Both the position numbers and the translations under genes were made by a program. Positions 1 through 8,162 of a stretch of DNA of 64,000 nucleotides are shown piece after piece. Origin of the DNA: Paraburkholderia caffeinitolerans (GTDB lineage: Bacteria; Pseudomonadota; Gammaproteobacteria; Burkholderiales; Burkholderiaceae). The number at the start of each line of letters is the position of its first letter. The stretch's first letter is position 1. Below the pieces are notes generated by a model, which did not search any database, was not told the DNA's origin, and worked only from the letters and a program-made list of their open reading frames with translations. The stretch lies in contig NZ_CADIKL010000010.1 in the NCBI RefSeq assembly GCF_902859945.1, positions 155,724-219,723 on the forward strand. Direction: 5' to 3'.

Positions 1-1230
1 GGCTGCGTAGCGTTGCAGCGCCCGGCTCACGGGGTGCGCGCTGCCACGGCTCAAGTGCGCGGCGAGCGCGCTGGCACGCGCGGCATCCGCGCCGGGCCGC
101 AGCACGACGTCGACCACGCGCAGTTCGCCATGCGTGAGCGTGCCGGTCTTGTCGACCACGAGCGCATCGAGATCGGCCACGCGATCGAGAAACGCCGCAT
201 TGCGCAGCAGCAGGCCGTGACGCGCGCCCACCGCGATGCCCGCGATGGCTGTCGCCGGCGCGGCGAGCACGAGCGCGCACGGGCACGCCGCCACGATGAC
301 CGCGAGCATGGCCCCCGAATTCGCCGACGTGAACCACACGAGCGCCGCCACCAGCAGCACGAGTGCGAGATAGCCGCCCATGTAGCGTTCGAGCGCCTCG
401 GTGATAGGCGGCTTGACCCGCTCGGCATGCGCAAGCAATTCGACGATGCGGCCCAGCGTCGACTGCTCGCCCACGCGCGTGACTTCCACGCGCAGCGCGC
501 CGTCGACGTTCATCGCGCCGCCGTAGACCGTGTCGCCCGTGGCGACTTCCACGGGCAGCGACTCGCCGGTAATCGGGCTGTTGTCGACGGCGGAATGGCC
601 CGACATGACCACGCCGTCAGCAGGAATCCGCGCGCCGGCCGCGACTTCGAGCAAGTCCCCGCACGCGAGCGCTTCGGCCGGCACGTCTTCCACCGTGCCG
701 TCCGGTTTCACGCGTCTCGCATGAATGGCCGCGAGGCGCGAGAGCGCGCGAATGGCTTCTTGCGAACCCAGCACGCTGCGCTCTTCGAGCGCGTGGCCGA
801 AGGTCATCACGACCGGCAGCAGCGCGGCGGTCACCATGTCGCCGGTGGCCCACGCCGCGAGCATGGCCAATGCGATCAGCCGGTCCGTCACACCATGCAG
901 GCTCGGGAACTTCAGGCTGTGCCAGGCGCCCGCGAAGACCGGTCCCGCCACCAGCAGCGAGGCGAGCCCCGCGAGCACGTCGGCCAGCGCGGCGCCCTGG
1001 GTCGCGAAAAAGCGCCAGCCGCACGACAGCAACAGCAGCGCCGCTGCGGCGAGCGCCAGCACGATGCGCCGCGAAATGGCGCGGCGCTCGTCCGGCGCGA
1101 GCGCGATTCCCGGCGCCTGCGCCAGGTTCGCCGGCGACGCATCGTGCGCGTGGGCGGCTTCATCGCCTGCATGCATGGCGTGATGCATCTCAGCGGCAGC
1201 CGGCTGGAACGAATCGGCGTTCGCGTTCAT
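1..1230 (-). CDS. Heavy-metal translocating P-type ATPase (P1B), C-terminus cut by the window edge
   Basis: The 410 codons present run from an ATG that overlaps the stop of the preceding gene by 4 bp (ATGA). I read the actuator motif TGES, the metal-site CPC followed by ALV in the transmembrane helix, and the phosphorylation motif DKTGTLT with D360, so this is a P1B-type metal exporter; the ATP-binding domain lies outside the window. There is no N-terminal CxxC metal-binding domain. Instead the first 30 residues carry scattered His and Met. CPCALV resembles the Zn/Cd/Pb branch more than the copper branch, but the metal cannot be decided without the C-terminal helices. It is the last visible gene of an operon with three SPFH proteins. 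Confidence 0.9.
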   Translation of the reverse strand, partial: MNANADSFQPAAAEMHHAMHAGDEAAHAHDASPANLAQAPGIALAPDERRAISRRIVLALAAAALLLLSCGWRFFATQGAALADVLAGLASLLVAGPVFAGAWHSLKFPSLHGVTDRLIALAMLAAWATGDMVTAALLPVVMTFGHALEERSVLGSQEAIRALSRLAAIHARRVKPDGTVEDVPAEALACGDLLEVAAGARIPADGVVMSGHSAVDNSPITGESLPVEVATGDTVYGGAMNVDGALRVEVTRVGEQSTLGRIVELLAHAERVKPPITEALERYMGGYLALVLLVAALVWFTSANSGAMLAVIVAACPCALVLAAPATAIAGIAVGARHGLLLRNAAFLDRVADLDALVVDKTGTLTHGELRVVDVVLRPGADAARASALAAHLSRGSAHPVSRALQRYAA

Positions 1231-2369
1231 TGCGCCTTTCCTGGAAGTACGAGACTCGACGTGTCATAGGGGTCGATCGTGGTCACGCGGCCCGCCTTCG
1301 CGAGAATCTGCTCGATGCGGTCGCGGTATGCGCGCGCGAGCAGCCCTTGGTCGCTGTTCGCGTCGAGCGATGCTTCGAGCTGCGAAATAGTTTGCGTCTG
1401 CTCTTGGGCCTTCGACACGCGCTCGGTCGCGTTGGCTCTTGCGTTTTGCAAGACCTGGTCGGCATGCTGCTGCGCATCCTGGCGCGTGGTCTCGGCGGCG
1501 GTGCGCGCGTCGGCGATATTGCGTTGCGCGCTCTGCAACGCGTTCAGCACCGAGTTGAAGGCATCCACCGCCGCTGCCGGCACGTTGGCCTGCACATCGA
1601 CGCGCGATACCTCGATGCCGAGGCCCGCGCCACGCGCTTCGAGCGAGCGCAACTGGCGCTCCACCGCTTGCGCGATGTCGACGCGCAGATGCTCGCGCTG
1701 CTCGGTCATCTGCGCGTCCGCTGCCAGCAGTTCAGGGCGCGCGACGAGAATCGCGTCGAGGTCGCGCGACGCGCTCACCTGCGCCACGGCGGACGCCGTG
1801 ATGCGTTCGAGCGCAGCGGCGAGCAGCGGCTGCTGCACCGCGTATTCATAGGGCGAGCTCACGCGGTAGTACAGCGTGGCCGCGAGTTGCACGACGGCAG
1901 CGTCGCCCGTGAGCACATAGCCCGAGCCTGCGAGCGCGTCCGAGAACGGCGTGCCGTTGGTGCCCATCGCGGCATCGGGATGAAAGCCCCACGACGACAT
2001 GTCGTCGCCGGCCTGCGATGCATCGGCCGAAGGCGCGTTGGGGGTGGGGTCGAGCGCGCGGGCGCGCGCATCGCGATCGAGCGAGGCAATGCGCTGCTCG
2101 AGCACGCGCGCGGACCCAGGCAGCAGCACGACAGTTTCGAACGGGCGCGGCCACGCGAGCAGCAGGCCCGCACCATGCACGCGCACGAACTTGCCAAAGC
2201 GCATCACCACGGCCTGGCTGTCCGCCGGCACACGGCGGACGTTCGAGACGCTCCATGCGGCCGCAGCCACCACGGCGAGCACGGTCACGAACCAGAACAC
2301 GATGCGCACCGCCTGCACGCCGGGACTGGGCGTAGGGTTGGGCCGGGAAGGAAGCGTGGCGGCGCTCAT
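1227..2369 (-). CDS. SPFH/band-7 membrane protein, HflK-like
   Basis: This 380-residue protein has one N-terminal transmembrane segment (about residues 20-42), then an SPFH-type domain starting with the usual surface-exposed strand (SQAVVMRFGK). A long Ala/Gln/Glu-rich helical region follows (about 265-345), as in HflK and stomatin relatives that oligomerise as membrane rings. Within the SPFH domain is an insert rich in Asp, Pro and Ala (about 105-140). It overlaps both neighbours by 4 bp, so it should be translated together with the HflC-like protein before it and the P-type ATPase after it. HflK proper works with HflC on protease FtsH; here the ATPase is the more likely partner, which is inference. 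Confidence 0.85.
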   Translation of the reverse strand: MSAATLPSRPNPTPSPGVQAVRIVFWFVTVLAVVAAAAWSVSNVRRVPADSQAVVMRFGKFVRVHGAGLLLAWPRPFETVVLLPGSARVLEQRIASLDRDARARALDPTPNAPSADASQAGDDMSSWGFHPDAAMGTNGTPFSDALAGSGYVLTGDAAVVQLAATLYYRVSSPYEYAVQQPLLAAALERITASAVAQVSASRDLDAILVARPELLAADAQMTEQREHLRVDIAQAVERQLRSLEARGAGLGIEVSRVDVQANVPAAAVDAFNSVLNALQSAQRNIADARTAAETTRQDAQQHADQVLQNARANATERVSKAQEQTQTISQLEASLDANSDQGLLARAYRDRIEQILAKAGRVTTIDPYDTSSLVLPGKAQ

Positions 2370-3448
2370 GGCTTGGCGTGCGCCTTCGCGCTCGCGTGCG
2401 AGGCGGATTTGGCGCTCGCCCCGGTCCCCGCATCGAGGCCGGCCGGCCCCTGCACGAGCACGCGAAACGGCGCGGCGTCGGTGCGCACGATGAGATTCGT
2501 ATTCGCATTCACGACAGTAGATAGCGTATCGAGCGAGCGCAGCATCGTATAAAGCTGCGGGTTGCCCGCATAGCTCTTGCCGTAGATCGCGGCGGCGTCG
2601 CGGCGCGAATCCGCTTCGATGCCGGCGGCCTGCGCATTGGCGTCGGCCACCGCAATGCGCGCGTCGCGATCCGCATCGGAGCGGATCTGCGCAGCCTCGC
2701 GCTTGCCTTCGGCGGTGCGTTCGGCCGCCACCGTCTCGCGCTCGGCGCGCATACGCTCGACCGTCGCGGACAAAGTGGCCGCCGGCAGCGTCAGCCGTTC
2801 GAGCCCGACTTGCACGGCGTGCACGCCATAGGTCGCATAAAGCTGGGCGTCGATCTGCTTGCGCAACTCGTCTTCGTACGCCTCGATCTTCACGTCCTTG
2901 GCGTTGGTGTTGACGAGCGAGGCAAGCTCGAAGCCCGAGGTCGTGGTCTGCAACGCGGAGCCGAGCAGCGAGCGGATCTGGCGTGCAGCTTCATCGGGCT
3001 CGTTGCGCACGGCGCGCACGAAATGGTTCACGTCGGCCTTGTCGGCGGGCACGCGCCAGGCCACCCAAGCCTGCACGAGAATCCGCAACCCGTCGCGCGT
3101 ACCCACGTCCTGCAGGCCGCTCGACGTCGTATGCAGGCGCAGGTCCACGGGCACCGTGGCCTCGATGGGCGCGGGCAGCCGCCACGCGAGCCCCGGGTCG
3201 AGCACCACGCGCACCGGCTCGCCAAAGCGCGTCACCACCGCCGCCTCGCCCTCGCGCACCTGCACGAAGCTCGCGATCGCGATAGCAATCGCGACGCAAA
3301 GCACCGCGAGCACCGCGCGGCGCACGAATCCCTTGCCATCGCCGCTCGCCCCTTCATCGCCATGGTGATGATGGTGGTGATGACCGTGCGCGTGCCCCGC
3401 ATGACCGTGGTGATGATGATGATGTGAACTGCTCAACGTTTGCTCCAC
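2366..3448 (-). CDS. SPFH/band-7 membrane protein, HflC-like, with a histidine-rich N-terminus
   Basis: This 360-residue protein has a cytoplasmic start with about 17 histidines in the first 30 residues, one transmembrane helix (about 43-62), an SPFH domain (from VREGEAAVVTRFG) and a charged coiled-coil ending in the HflC-like stretch AAIYGKSYAGNPQLY. The C-tail is Ala/Ser/Lys/His-rich. The histidine run is a natural candidate metal ligand, fitting co-transcription with a metal ATPase. The start is uncertain: GTG at 3448 has no clear ribosome site, whereas TTG at 3436 has GGAG six bases upstream and would remove four residues. It overlaps the next gene by 4 bp and follows the first SPFH gene by 28 bp. 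Confidence 0.85.
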   Translation of the reverse strand: MEQTLSSSHHHHHHGHAGHAHGHHHHHHHGDEGASGDGKGFVRRAVLAVLCVAIAIAIASFVQVREGEAAVVTRFGEPVRVVLDPGLAWRLPAPIEATVPVDLRLHTTSSGLQDVGTRDGLRILVQAWVAWRVPADKADVNHFVRAVRNEPDEAARQIRSLLGSALQTTTSGFELASLVNTNAKDVKIEAYEDELRKQIDAQLYATYGVHAVQVGLERLTLPAATLSATVERMRAERETVAAERTAEGKREAAQIRSDADRDARIAVADANAQAAGIEADSRRDAAAIYGKSYAGNPQLYTMLRSLDTLSTVVNANTNLIVRTDAAPFRVLVQGPAGLDAGTGASAKSASHASAKAHAKP

Positions 3449-3476
3449 AGGGGTTGGCGTGGTTCTTCAGTACAGC

Positions 3477-5426
3477 TCAGTACAGCCGCTTTGCGCCCGC
3501 CGCATCGCCCGCGTTATATGAACGCAGGTCGATGGTCGCGCGGTTGCCCGTCACGAGGCGGTCGTCGATGACCGTCAGGTTGGCGTTCTGCAGCCCCTTC
3601 GTGAGGTTGCGCAGGTAATACTCGAACGCGAATGCGCGCCCGCCCGCTTGCGCTGCCGACACATCGGCGGCAAAGGTGGTCTGCTGGACGCGCGCGGCGG
3701 ACAACGTTTCGGCGGCGCTACCTTTGGCTGTGTCCACTGTGGACAGCGCCGTCTGCTGGGCTTCGCCGACGAGCCCCGCCGCCAGCCCGCGCGCCTGCGC
3801 GACGCTCGCGGCCGCGCGGATCTGCGCCGCCTGCACGCCATGCCACGCCGCCGAGGCTCCAGCAGGCGGATGCACGCTTTCGATCACCACCGCCACCACG
3901 TCGATGCCGAGGCCAAACGCATCGAGCTGCTGCTGCACCGTGCGGCGCAACTGCTCGGCAATCACGGTCTGGCGCGCTTCGATGAGCGCATCGAGCGTAT
4001 GTGAAGCGAGATAGCGGACCACTTCGCGATCGGCGATTGCGCGCACCGTGGCGGCCACGTCGGACGCGCGGTAGAGCGCGGCGCGCGCCGCTGCGTCGCC
4101 GGGCCCGATGCGGTAGTCGAGCCGCACATCGGCACTGACGACTTCGAAGTTCTGATGCTGCGCATCGCCGCCCGCGATCACCTGGTTGGTTTCCCACGGG
4201 TGAGCGACGTCCCAAAGGCGATCGAGCTGCTCGGGCGTGCGGGCGTCCGCCGCGATGAGCGGCGCTGCACCAACGCGCGCCTCGGTCGTGACATCGGACA
4301 CCACGATTTGATGGACCGCGCCGTTGTCGATCACGCGCGCGCGCCCGAACGGCCAAGGCAAGCCCACGTGAAGACCGGGCTGCCACACCGCGACCGGCGC
4401 GCCGAAGCGCTCCGACACCGCGCGCTGGTCGGGCTGGAGTATCGTCACGCCGCTCAGCAGCCACGCGAGCGTCACCACCGCCACGCACCAGAGCGGCAGC
4501 ATGCGCAGCGTGCTGTGAATCACCCAGCTCTGGCGCAAGTCGATGCCGTAACGCGCGCGCAGCGAAGCGCTGATCTCGGCGGGCGAGAGCGGCGGGCGCA
4601 CCAGCAGTTGCGCGATCGCGCTGTCCACAAACCACGTGCGCGCGGCGAGCGCGCGCGGCGGCATGAACCATGAGACCACGACGCGCAATATCCACTCGCA
4701 CGCAATAGCTGCGGGCAGCAGCGCGGCAGCGAAAGCCAGCCAGCGCGCATCGACGCGCGCCCACGCATCGAGCGCGGCGCACGCCGCGCCGCCGAGCATG
4801 GTGCCGAGCGCGACGCGCAATGCGCCGGCCAGCACGCCGTACGCATGACTTTCAGTTGCACGCGCAACGAAAAAGCGCTCGCCCACGAGCGTCACAAACG
4901 CCAGCACCAGGGTGGCCACGCAGGCCAGCGCGGCAATGCGCGAGGCCAGCGGCTCGCTCGCAAGCGCACGCTTGTCGAACACCAACCAGGTGGCGGCGCA
5001 CAGCAGCAGCGACAGCGCGGCCCCCGCGAGCACGCACCAGGGCCACCAGCGAATCGCACGCAAGCGCGTCAGCGCGAAACCACCCACGGTACGCCACCAT
5101 GTCCCGCGCAGCAGACCCGCCAGCGCGAAACCGCCCGCGGCGCGCCACCATGTCTCGCGCCCGGCATCGCCTTCCAGAACAGGGCCCGCTTGCGCGCTCG
5201 CGCGTCCGCCTTGCGCGGTATCGCGGCAGGCGCCCGCCGCAACCAGCGCGACGTTCAGCGCGGCTGCCGCAATCGGTGCGAGCCAGCGGAAATCCGCCCG
5301 CGTGGCGCGCCAGCAGGCGACAGCGGCAAATGCAATGGCCAGCGCGAAGCCGGCATAGGCAATCTGCGCAAGCATGCGGGACGCGTGCTGGTACGAACCC
5401 GCCGTATCGGTAGCTTCACGCTGCAT
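3477..5426 (-). CDS. Polytopic membrane protein fused to an HflK-like SPFH domain
   Basis: This 649-residue protein opens the operon. The N-terminal half is hydrophobic, with about six or seven predicted membrane segments. The last of these (around residues 320-340, WCVAVVTLAWLLSG) leads into an SPFH domain (VTILQPDQRAVSERFG) and an HflK-type C-terminal helix rich in Ala and Gln. Normal HflK is about 400 residues with one membrane helix, so the N-terminal module is an addition. I chose ATG at 5426 because GGAGG lies 9 bases upstream; GTG at 5450 lacks a site. The N-terminal part holds a 17-residue tandem duplication. The recurrent element at 5546-5634 lies in its upstream region. Confidence 0.85.
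   Translation of the reverse strand: MQREATDTAGSYQHASRMLAQIAYAGFALAIAFAAVACWRATRADFRWLAPIAAAALNVALVAAGACRDTAQGGRASAQAGPVLEGDAGRETWWRAAGGFALAGLLRGTWWRTVGGFALTRLRAIRWWPWCVLAGAALSLLLCAATWLVFDKRALASEPLASRIAALACVATLVLAFVTLVGERFFVARATESHAYGVLAGALRVALGTMLGGAACAALDAWARVDARWLAFAAALLPAAIACEWILRVVVSWFMPPRALAARTWFVDSAIAQLLVRPPLSPAEISASLRARYGIDLRQSWVIHSTLRMLPLWCVAVVTLAWLLSGVTILQPDQRAVSERFGAPVAVWQPGLHVGLPWPFGRARVIDNGAVHQIVVSDVTTEARVGAAPLIAADARTPEQLDRLWDVAHPWETNQVIAGGDAQHQNFEVVSADVRLDYRIGPGDAAARAALYRASDVAATVRAIADREVVRYLASHTLDALIEARQTVIAEQLRRTVQQQLDAFGLGIDVVAVVIESVHPPAGASAAWHGVQAAQIRAAASVAQARGLAAGLVGEAQQTALSTVDTAKGSAAETLSAARVQQTTFAADVSAAQAGGRAFAFEYYLRNLTKGLQNANLTVIDDRLVTGNRATIDLRSYNAGDAAGAKRLY
5068..5165 (-). 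repeat. 51-bp tandem duplication inside the polytopic SPFH gene
   Basis: Two adjacent copies with a 51-bp period encode TWWRxxGGFALxxL twice. The frame is kept, so the duplication adds 17 residues to a loop and membrane edge. The two copies differ at several bases, so it is not brand new. Confidence 0.7.
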
Positions 5427-5545
5427 GCAGCATGCCCTCCGAATCGGCACTCCCCTGGATATCGAACGCTTGAAACAAATGGGACAACATTGAATGGGCT
5501 GGTGACGCGCGAGCCGATGCCGGCGACTGGCTGTCGCTCATTGAA

Positions 5546-5634
5546 AGCAGGCTTACGAATTAAGGGCGAGTGTCGTCCCGATGGCGGGGGGTCGCCATAG
5601 GGGTTCGGGGCAAAACCCGCTGCCCTCTGGTGCA
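5546..5634 (-). promoter_or_regulatory. Recurrent upstream element, copy A (SPFH-ATPase operon)
   Basis: This stretch aligns almost without gaps to 7899-7988 over about 90 bases. Shared blocks on the plus strand are AGCA(G/A)GCTTACGA, AAGGGCGA, CATAGG and TTCGGGGCAAA, then TGCCCT. On the transcribed strand the core reads TTTGCCCCGAA followed by CCTATGG. It lies 120-210 bp upstream of the first SPFH start. The rest of the gap 5427-5774 holds only this element and the terminator of the next gene. Confidence 0.6.
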
Positions 5635-5695
5635 AAGAGTCCGTATCGCGAGAAAAAGCGGGCAGAAAAGCGGCTCTGATAGCCAGAATGCGAAA

Positions 5696-5731
5696 GGGCC
5701 AGCCGAAGACTCAAAGCGCTTCGGCTGGCCC
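5696..5731 (-). terminator. Intrinsic terminator of the alkyl-sulfatase-like gene
   Basis: A perfect 13-bp inverted repeat (5696-5708 and 5719-5731, arm GGGCCAGCCGAAG) with a 10-base loop lies 44 bp beyond the stop at 5775. Read on the minus strand it is followed by TTTCG, a short T run. Confidence 0.75.
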
Positions 5732-5774
5732 GAACCGGCGCTGGCGCGCTGCCAGCTAGCGAACGTTTAACGCT

Positions 5775-7802
5775 TTACTTCACGCGGTTTTCCGGCTGCA
5801 GCGGCAACACGAGATTCATGTTGTTCTTCAGATTCAGCGCGAAGATGCCGTTGAGCTTGCCAACAGCGGCCTTGTCGCCGGTGATCTTCGCCTTGCCCGC
5901 GCTTTCCAGTTCGTCGAGCGACGACTTGCCCGAAGCGAAAGCCAGCAGATCCGCCTGCGAAATTTCCAGCGTGGCGTCGGCCTTCGGCGCCTGGAAGTCA
6001 GGCACGCGGTTGAGCACGCCGTTATGCAGATCCAGTGCGAACTTCGCGCCGCTGCTGAGCTTCAGGTTGATCGTCGCGTTGCCGGCCTTTTCGGCCTTGA
6101 TCTGGTCGACCAGCATGCCCAGGTAGTTGACGAACAGCTCGGGCGGCAGCGCCGCGATCACTTCCGGCGAGGTCGTGCTCAGGCCGTTCGAAGTAATGCC
6201 GCCCTTGCGCAGTTCGACCGCCGCGCCCAGGTACCAGTTACGGTACAGCGCGTTCTCTTCCTGGTAGCCCAACTGCTCGAACGCGTCGGCCATCAGGTAG
6301 TTCGCGTCCTTGTTGTTGCCGTCATAGGCAACGATGTTGTTGAGCAGGTCGACCGCGAAGCGGTAGTCGCCCTTCTTGAAGCTCGCCAATGCTGCGTCGA
6401 GCACCTTCTGCTCGCCGCCCATCGCTTCGACATAGCGCTTGCCGCGCTCCGCATCCGGGTAGCGCGCGAGCTCCGTGGCGTTGCCGTCGTACCAGCCCAG
6501 ATTGCGCACGTAGGTCGACTTCAGGTTGTTGCGCGTGTTGCCGTAGTACGGGCGGTTGTCCCACTGGTTGAAGACCGCCTTCGGCAATTGCGCGTGCTCG
6601 GCGATATCGTCCGGGCGATAGCCGTAGTTGGCATAGCGCAGGGTCGTGTCGTACAGCGACTGGTACACGTCGCGCTGGTTCTTCAGGTACTCGACCACGT
6701 TCTGGTTGCCCCAGACCGGCCAGGTGTGCGGGCCGAACTGGACTTGCGCGTCGCCGCCCCAACGCGCCACGGCTTCGCCGATGTACTTGGCCCACACCTT
6801 CGCATCGCGCGTTTGCGCACCGCGCAGCGTGTAAATGTTGTGCTGAAGGTGGTTGACATCCTCGGCCATCGAGAGCGCCTTCCATTGCGGGATGTACATG
6901 ACCATTTCCGAAGGCGCTTCGGATTGCGGCGCGAGGTAGAACACGAAGTCCACGCCGTCGATGGTGACCTTCTCGCCGTCCTTAGTGATCGACTTGTTGG
7001 GTATCGGCAGGCCCGAATTGTCGTTCGCCAGCGCCGGTCCCAGCGCGCCGGTGATGATGCCGCGCTCGCCCGGCTGGAGCACGTTGCCGTACTGATAGCT
7101 GGCACGGCGGACCATGATGTTGCCGGCGCTCACGTTCTCGGCAACCGCTTCTTCCAGGAAGCCTTGCGGTGCGATCAGCGGAATCTTGCCGCTCTTGAAG
7201 TCTTCGGGCTTGGCGAGGCCTGCTGCGTAGATGCCGTCGATGCCGCCGAAGTGGTCGGCGTGGCTATGCGAAATAATTACGCCGCGCAGGGGCTTCTTGC
7301 CGCGATGCTGTTCGTACAGCGCGATCGATGCGGCCAGCGCCTTGGGCGAGTACTCGACGTCGTAGAGCACGATGCCGGTCTTCGTTTCGATGATGGTGAG
7401 GTTCGAGAGATCCTGGCCGCGCACCTGGTAGATGTGGTCCGTGACCTTGAACAGGCCGCCGTAGTTGGCCAGTTGGGCATGGCGCCACAGGCTCGGATTG
7501 ACGGATTCGGGCGCCTGCTTGTCCTGCATGAAGTTCAGGCCGGGGGCGTTGAACACGCCGCCATCGATGACGCCGTTGTTGGCGAGCGGTGCGATCAAGC
7601 CCTTGCGGGAGTCCTCGAAGGCGGTCTTGTTGTTGAAATCGAGCTGGTTGTAGACAGCCTTGTTTGCGTCGCGCGTGAAGCTGGTCGCGGCCTTGGAATC
7701 CGCCGTGAACGAGTAGTTGTCAGCCTGTTGAGCAACAGCAGCGAAGGGAACGCTCAGCATGAGAATCCCGAGACCAAACAACTCCGAAGTAACTTTACGC
7801 AC
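5775..7802 (-). CDS. Secreted alkyl/aryl-sulfatase-like metallo-beta-lactamase-fold hydrolase
   Basis: This 675-residue protein begins with a signal peptide (start to about AVAQQ). The metallo-beta-lactamase motif HSHADH (H179, H181, D183, H184) lies in a domain typical of SdsA1-type alkyl sulfatases, and the C-terminal about 120 residues look like the sterol-carrier (SCP2-like) domain of that family. The family hydrolyses sulfate esters such as alkyl sulfates, usually in the periplasm, releasing sulfate and an alcohol. The start is the GTG at 7802, with AAGGA nine bases upstream; the further upstream GTG at 7838 would put 12 polar residues before the signal peptide. It is a single-gene unit with its own terminator, a hairpin in the leader and the recurrent element upstream. 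Confidence 0.88.
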   Translation of the reverse strand: MRKVTSELFGLGILMLSVPFAAVAQQADNYSFTADSKAATSFTRDANKAVYNQLDFNNKTAFEDSRKGLIAPLANNGVIDGGVFNAPGLNFMQDKQAPESVNPSLWRHAQLANYGGLFKVTDHIYQVRGQDLSNLTIIETKTGIVLYDVEYSPKALAASIALYEQHRGKKPLRGVIISHSHADHFGGIDGIYAAGLAKPEDFKSGKIPLIAPQGFLEEAVAENVSAGNIMVRRASYQYGNVLQPGERGIITGALGPALANDNSGLPIPNKSITKDGEKVTIDGVDFVFYLAPQSEAPSEMVMYIPQWKALSMAEDVNHLQHNIYTLRGAQTRDAKVWAKYIGEAVARWGGDAQVQFGPHTWPVWGNQNVVEYLKNQRDVYQSLYDTTLRYANYGYRPDDIAEHAQLPKAVFNQWDNRPYYGNTRNNLKSTYVRNLGWYDGNATELARYPDAERGKRYVEAMGGEQKVLDAALASFKKGDYRFAVDLLNNIVAYDGNNKDANYLMADAFEQLGYQEENALYRNWYLGAAVELRKGGITSNGLSTTSPEVIAALPPELFVNYLGMLVDQIKAEKAGNATINLKLSSGAKFALDLHNGVLNRVPDFQAPKADATLEISQADLLAFASGKSSLDELESAGKAKITGDKAAVGKLNGIFALNLKNNMNLVLPLQPENRVK

Positions 7803-7855
7803 TATTAGTGTTCCTTTTTGTGGTTTCTGGTGATGCACGGCGTCAGACGAAAATA

Positions 7856-7887
7856 GCGCCGGTCGACATTTGAATATCGATCGGCGC
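7856..7887 (-). repeat. Leader hairpin, related to the one at 8094-8127
   Basis: GCGCCG and CGGCGC close a hairpin whose inner part (TCGATAT...ATGTCGA) also pairs. Read in the direction of the sulfatase gene it is followed by TATTTTC, so it looks like a terminator or attenuator inside the leader. It lies between the recurrent element and the GTG start. Confidence 0.55.
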
Positions 7888-7898
7888 AGAAATATAAC

Positions 7899-7988
7899 AG
7901 CAAGCTTACGATAGAAGGGCGAATGTCACTCCAACGTAGGGAATCGACATAGGTATTCGGGGCAAATTAAATTGCCCTTTAGGGCAAT
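7899..7988 (-). promoter_or_regulatory. Recurrent upstream element, copy B (alkyl-sulfatase-like gene)
   Basis: This copy has the clearest palindrome: ATTGCCC-TTTA-GGGCAAT at 7970-7987, next to CATAGGTATTCGGGGCAAA (7948-7966). On the transcribed strand this gives GGGCAAT, TTTGCCCC and TACCTATG in a row. TACCTAT fits the TACYYMT heptamer bound by NarL/FixJ-type regulators. It lies 100-190 bp upstream of the start at 7802. The remaining bases of the gap 7803-8162 hold the two related hairpins and nothing coding that I recognise. Confidence 0.6.
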
Positions 7989-8093
7989 AAATTCACATCA
8001 TGAAATGAAATGGATAAAAAAGCGGCGCAATTAGCCCTAATGGAAACGAGTCAGCCCGGTTAATGCAACACGATGATGCCGCGCAGCGCAATG

Positions 8094-8127
8094 CCGCCGA
8101 AACGACATTTGCATGTCGATTCGGCGG
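8094..8127. terminator. Hairpin after the two-partner secretion operon, probable terminator
   Basis: CCGCCGAA (8094-8101) pairs with TTCGGCGG (8120-8127), and inside it CGACAT pairs with ATGTCG. It lies 36 bp beyond the TpsB stop. No T run follows on the minus strand, so termination is plausible rather than proven. The sequence is clearly related to the leader hairpin at 7856-7887. Confidence 0.5.
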
Positions 8128-8162
8128 AGAATTTAAATGGGGGAAAAAGCTGGAGGCAGTCT

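Noticed and set aside
13..1269. Plus-strand open frame of 418 codons
   Set aside because: It is antisense to the P-type ATPase, whose catalytic motifs are clear on the other strand. Composition (Arg/His-rich) is typical of a shadow.
3370..3430. Histidine runs that look like an engineered affinity tag
   Set aside because: The runs are irregular, interspersed with Gly and Ala, embedded in a natural gene with operon context, and no vector sequence is seen.
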